From the NCBI GenBank assembly GCA_024710535.1, contig JANJUO010000266.1, forward strand, positions 1 through 6,650: DNA of 6,650 nt, read 5' to 3'. Shown one piece after another: positions 5,793 through 6,650 of the stretch (position 1 is the stretch's first letter; every line of letters starts with the position of its first letter). A model generated the notes under the pieces. The model did not search any database, was not told where the DNA came from, and saw nothing but the letters and a program-made list of their open reading frames with translations. The translations under genes and the position numbers were made by a program. Origin of the DNA: a bacterium (GTDB lineage Bacteria > Bacteroidota > Ignavibacteria > Kapaibacteriales > UBA2268).

Positions 5793-5960
5793 TTTTCTAC
5801 AAACATGCAATCTCTTTGAGAACAGAGGAAATGGGACGAGGGACATAGTAATGTGACGTGACATTTGTAGAAACATCCGATGTTTTGAAAACATTGGATG
5901 AATGGCAAGTTTTCTTTATAAAGTCCTTTACAATCGGCACGAGGCTAAAGCCACTTATTG
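5793..5960. repeat. Second repeat mosaic: anchor, heptamer unit, ACATCCGATGT hairpin, GGCACG module
   Basis: In order: TTTTCTACAAACATGC (5793-5808), a one-mismatch copy of the 1159 module; ATGGGACGAGGGACAT (5831-5846), a lone unit of the 735-955 array; AATGT/ACATT (5850-5865) followed by TTTGTAGAAA, the anchor on the other strand; CATCCGATGTTTT (5874-5886) with AAAACATTGGATG (5888-5900), a 13-bp stem with one G-T pair and a single-base centre; and GGCACGAGGCTAAAGCCAC (5936-5954), a relative of 1308-1326. No gene is supported between 5419 and 6074. Confidence 0.75.
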
Positions 5961-6074
5961 CCAATTTTCCGAACACTGACACCAGATCTTCGACACCCTT
6001 TCTTCAACTCTTAAAGCTTTTAAAAAGAACTATTCGATTAAAATAAAATTATTAAATTTCGTCAATTAAAGTCA

Positions 6075-6314
6075 ATGGAATTAAATAAAGAGCTTATTAT
6101 GATAAATACTTTTACAAATATTACTGTAACAAGAAACCACAAAGTGATTATAAATAATATACCTTTGAATCCAGGTGAAATTGTTGATGTAATTGTAGTC
6201 CCAAAAAAAGATTCCTCTTCAATAATTGATTTGCCACTTGCAGGAATGGCAGTTGAACTTAAAGATCCATTCGATTCGGCAATTGAAGAAGATGATTGGA
6301 GAGCTTTGAATTGA
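6075..6314 (+). CDS. VapB-like antitoxin of a type II toxin-antitoxin pair
   Basis: The product has 79 residues from ATG 6075, or 71 from ATG 6099; the second start has AAAGAG six bases upstream and gives MINTFTNITVTRNHKVIINN, so I slightly prefer it. The N-terminal half has a short beta pattern ending in LNPGEIVDVIVVPKK, like the swapped-strand DNA-binding part of small antitoxins. The C-terminal half has LPLAGMAVELKDPFDSAIEEDDWRALN, the L-x-G ... DPF ... E-D-W-x-AL tail found in antitoxins encoded before PIN-domain toxins. It should bind and inhibit the downstream toxin and repress the operon promoter. Its TGA stop (6312-6314) overlaps the toxin's TTG start, indicating translational coupling. 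TAAATTTC at 6053-6060 differs by one base from the TAnnTTTG box, but I see no -33 partner. Confidence 0.85.
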   Translation: MELNKELIMINTFTNITVTRNHKVIINNIPLNPGEIVDVIVVPKKDSSSIIDLPLAGMAVELKDPFDSAIEEDDWRALN

Positions 6315-6650
6315 TAATTTTAGATACTCATATTTGGATATGGTACGTTCATCAAGATTCAAAACTACACACTAACTATTTCAATAGAATTCATAATCAG
6401 AAAAATAATGGTTTATTTATAAGCAAAATATCTCTTTGGGAAGTTGCTAAATTAATTGAAGTGGGAAAATTAAAATTACCCTTTGAGTTAGAAAAGTGGT
6501 TTGATTTGTCAATTGATGGTTCTGGAATTTATGTTTTAGATTTAACAAGAGAGATTATAATTCAATCCACAAGGTTGCCTTCAAATTTTCATAAAGACCC
6601 TGCTGACCAATTAATAGCAGCAAGTTCTATGATCTATGGATTACCATTAG
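6311..6650 (+). CDS. vapC: VapC-family PIN-domain ribonuclease toxin (3' partial)
   Basis: The frame starts with TTG 6311, which overlaps the antitoxin stop and yields (M)IILDTHIWIWY; an in-frame TGA at 6293-6295 rules out any start further left, apart from TTG 6296. The 113 visible residues show the PIN-domain acidic residues in order: D5 in LDTH, E44 in ISLWEVAKLIEVGKLKL, and D96/D99 in LPSNFHKDPADQLIAASSM. This is the layout of VapC toxins, Mg-dependent endoribonucleases that cut tRNA or rRNA. Family members have about 125-135 residues, so some 15-20 are cut off by the window edge. The neighbouring antitoxin gene fits the usual antitoxin-first order. The RNA target cannot be told from sequence. 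Confidence 0.9.
   Translation, partial: MIILDTHIWIWYVHQDSKLHTNYFNRIHNQKNNGLFISKISLWEVAKLIEVGKLKLPFELEKWFDLSIDGSGIYVLDLTREIIIQSTRLPSNFHKDPADQLIAASSMIYGLPL

Noticed and set aside
5546..5908. 120-codon minus-strand open frame
   Set aside because: It crosses several intergenic repeat modules (AACCTTCCGAAGGTT, the TTTTCTACAAACAT anchor, the AATGT/ACATT hairpin), has Cys-rich, non-protein-like composition and no recognisable domain.

Overview
This AT-rich window looks like an accessory, intergenic-rich stretch of a Gram-negative bacterium. I infer the Bacteroidota/Chlorobiota (FCB) group, possibly an Ignavibacteria- or Kapabacteria-like lineage. The grounds are family-level: secreted proteins built from a fibronectin-like domain and a YadA-head-like domain, a match to the Bacteroidota-type promoter (TAnnTTTG), and many short intergenic hairpin repeats of a kind common in that group. 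No 16S or other marker gene is present, so the assignment is tentative.

Layout. Positions 2-556 (+) hold the C-terminal part of a protein resembling the CBM9-like/DOMON sugar- or haem-binding fold, closed by a strong hairpin terminator. Positions 598-1420 are a gene-free mosaic of repeats: hairpin modules, an 11-unit 19/20-bp tandem array, inverted pairs of an ACATCCGATGT word, and a GGCACGTGGCTAAAGCCACGTG hairpin. Positions 1423-3423 (-) are a two-gene operon for exported proteins: a 465-aa protein with YadA-head-like repeats, then 18 nt later a 194-aa protein with a fibronectin-like domain and an IPTL-CTERM sorting tail. Positions 3424-4080 are AT-rich and hold no gene I can support. A 21-bp tandem repeat and a composite hairpin repeat follow (4081-4301).

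Positions 4376-5418 (+) hold a DUF1016/YhcG-family PDDEXK nuclease gene broken by an apparent 1-nt deletion near 4460-4470. It is bracketed by two copies of the composite hairpin repeat (4184-4301 and 5493-5586). Positions 5587-6000 are a second repeat mosaic using several of the modules seen at 600-1420, in a different order. Positions 6075-6650 (+) encode a type II toxin-antitoxin pair: a small VapB-like antitoxin and a VapC-like PIN-domain toxin that overlaps it and runs off the window.

How it fits together. The operon probably makes surface or secreted proteins. The nuclease remnant and the toxin-antitoxin pair are typical cargo of variable genomic regions. The repeat families, which share fixed anchor words next to changing hairpins, are the most unusual content. 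They resemble REP/BIME-type mosaics. I did not find a clear new multi-gene system.
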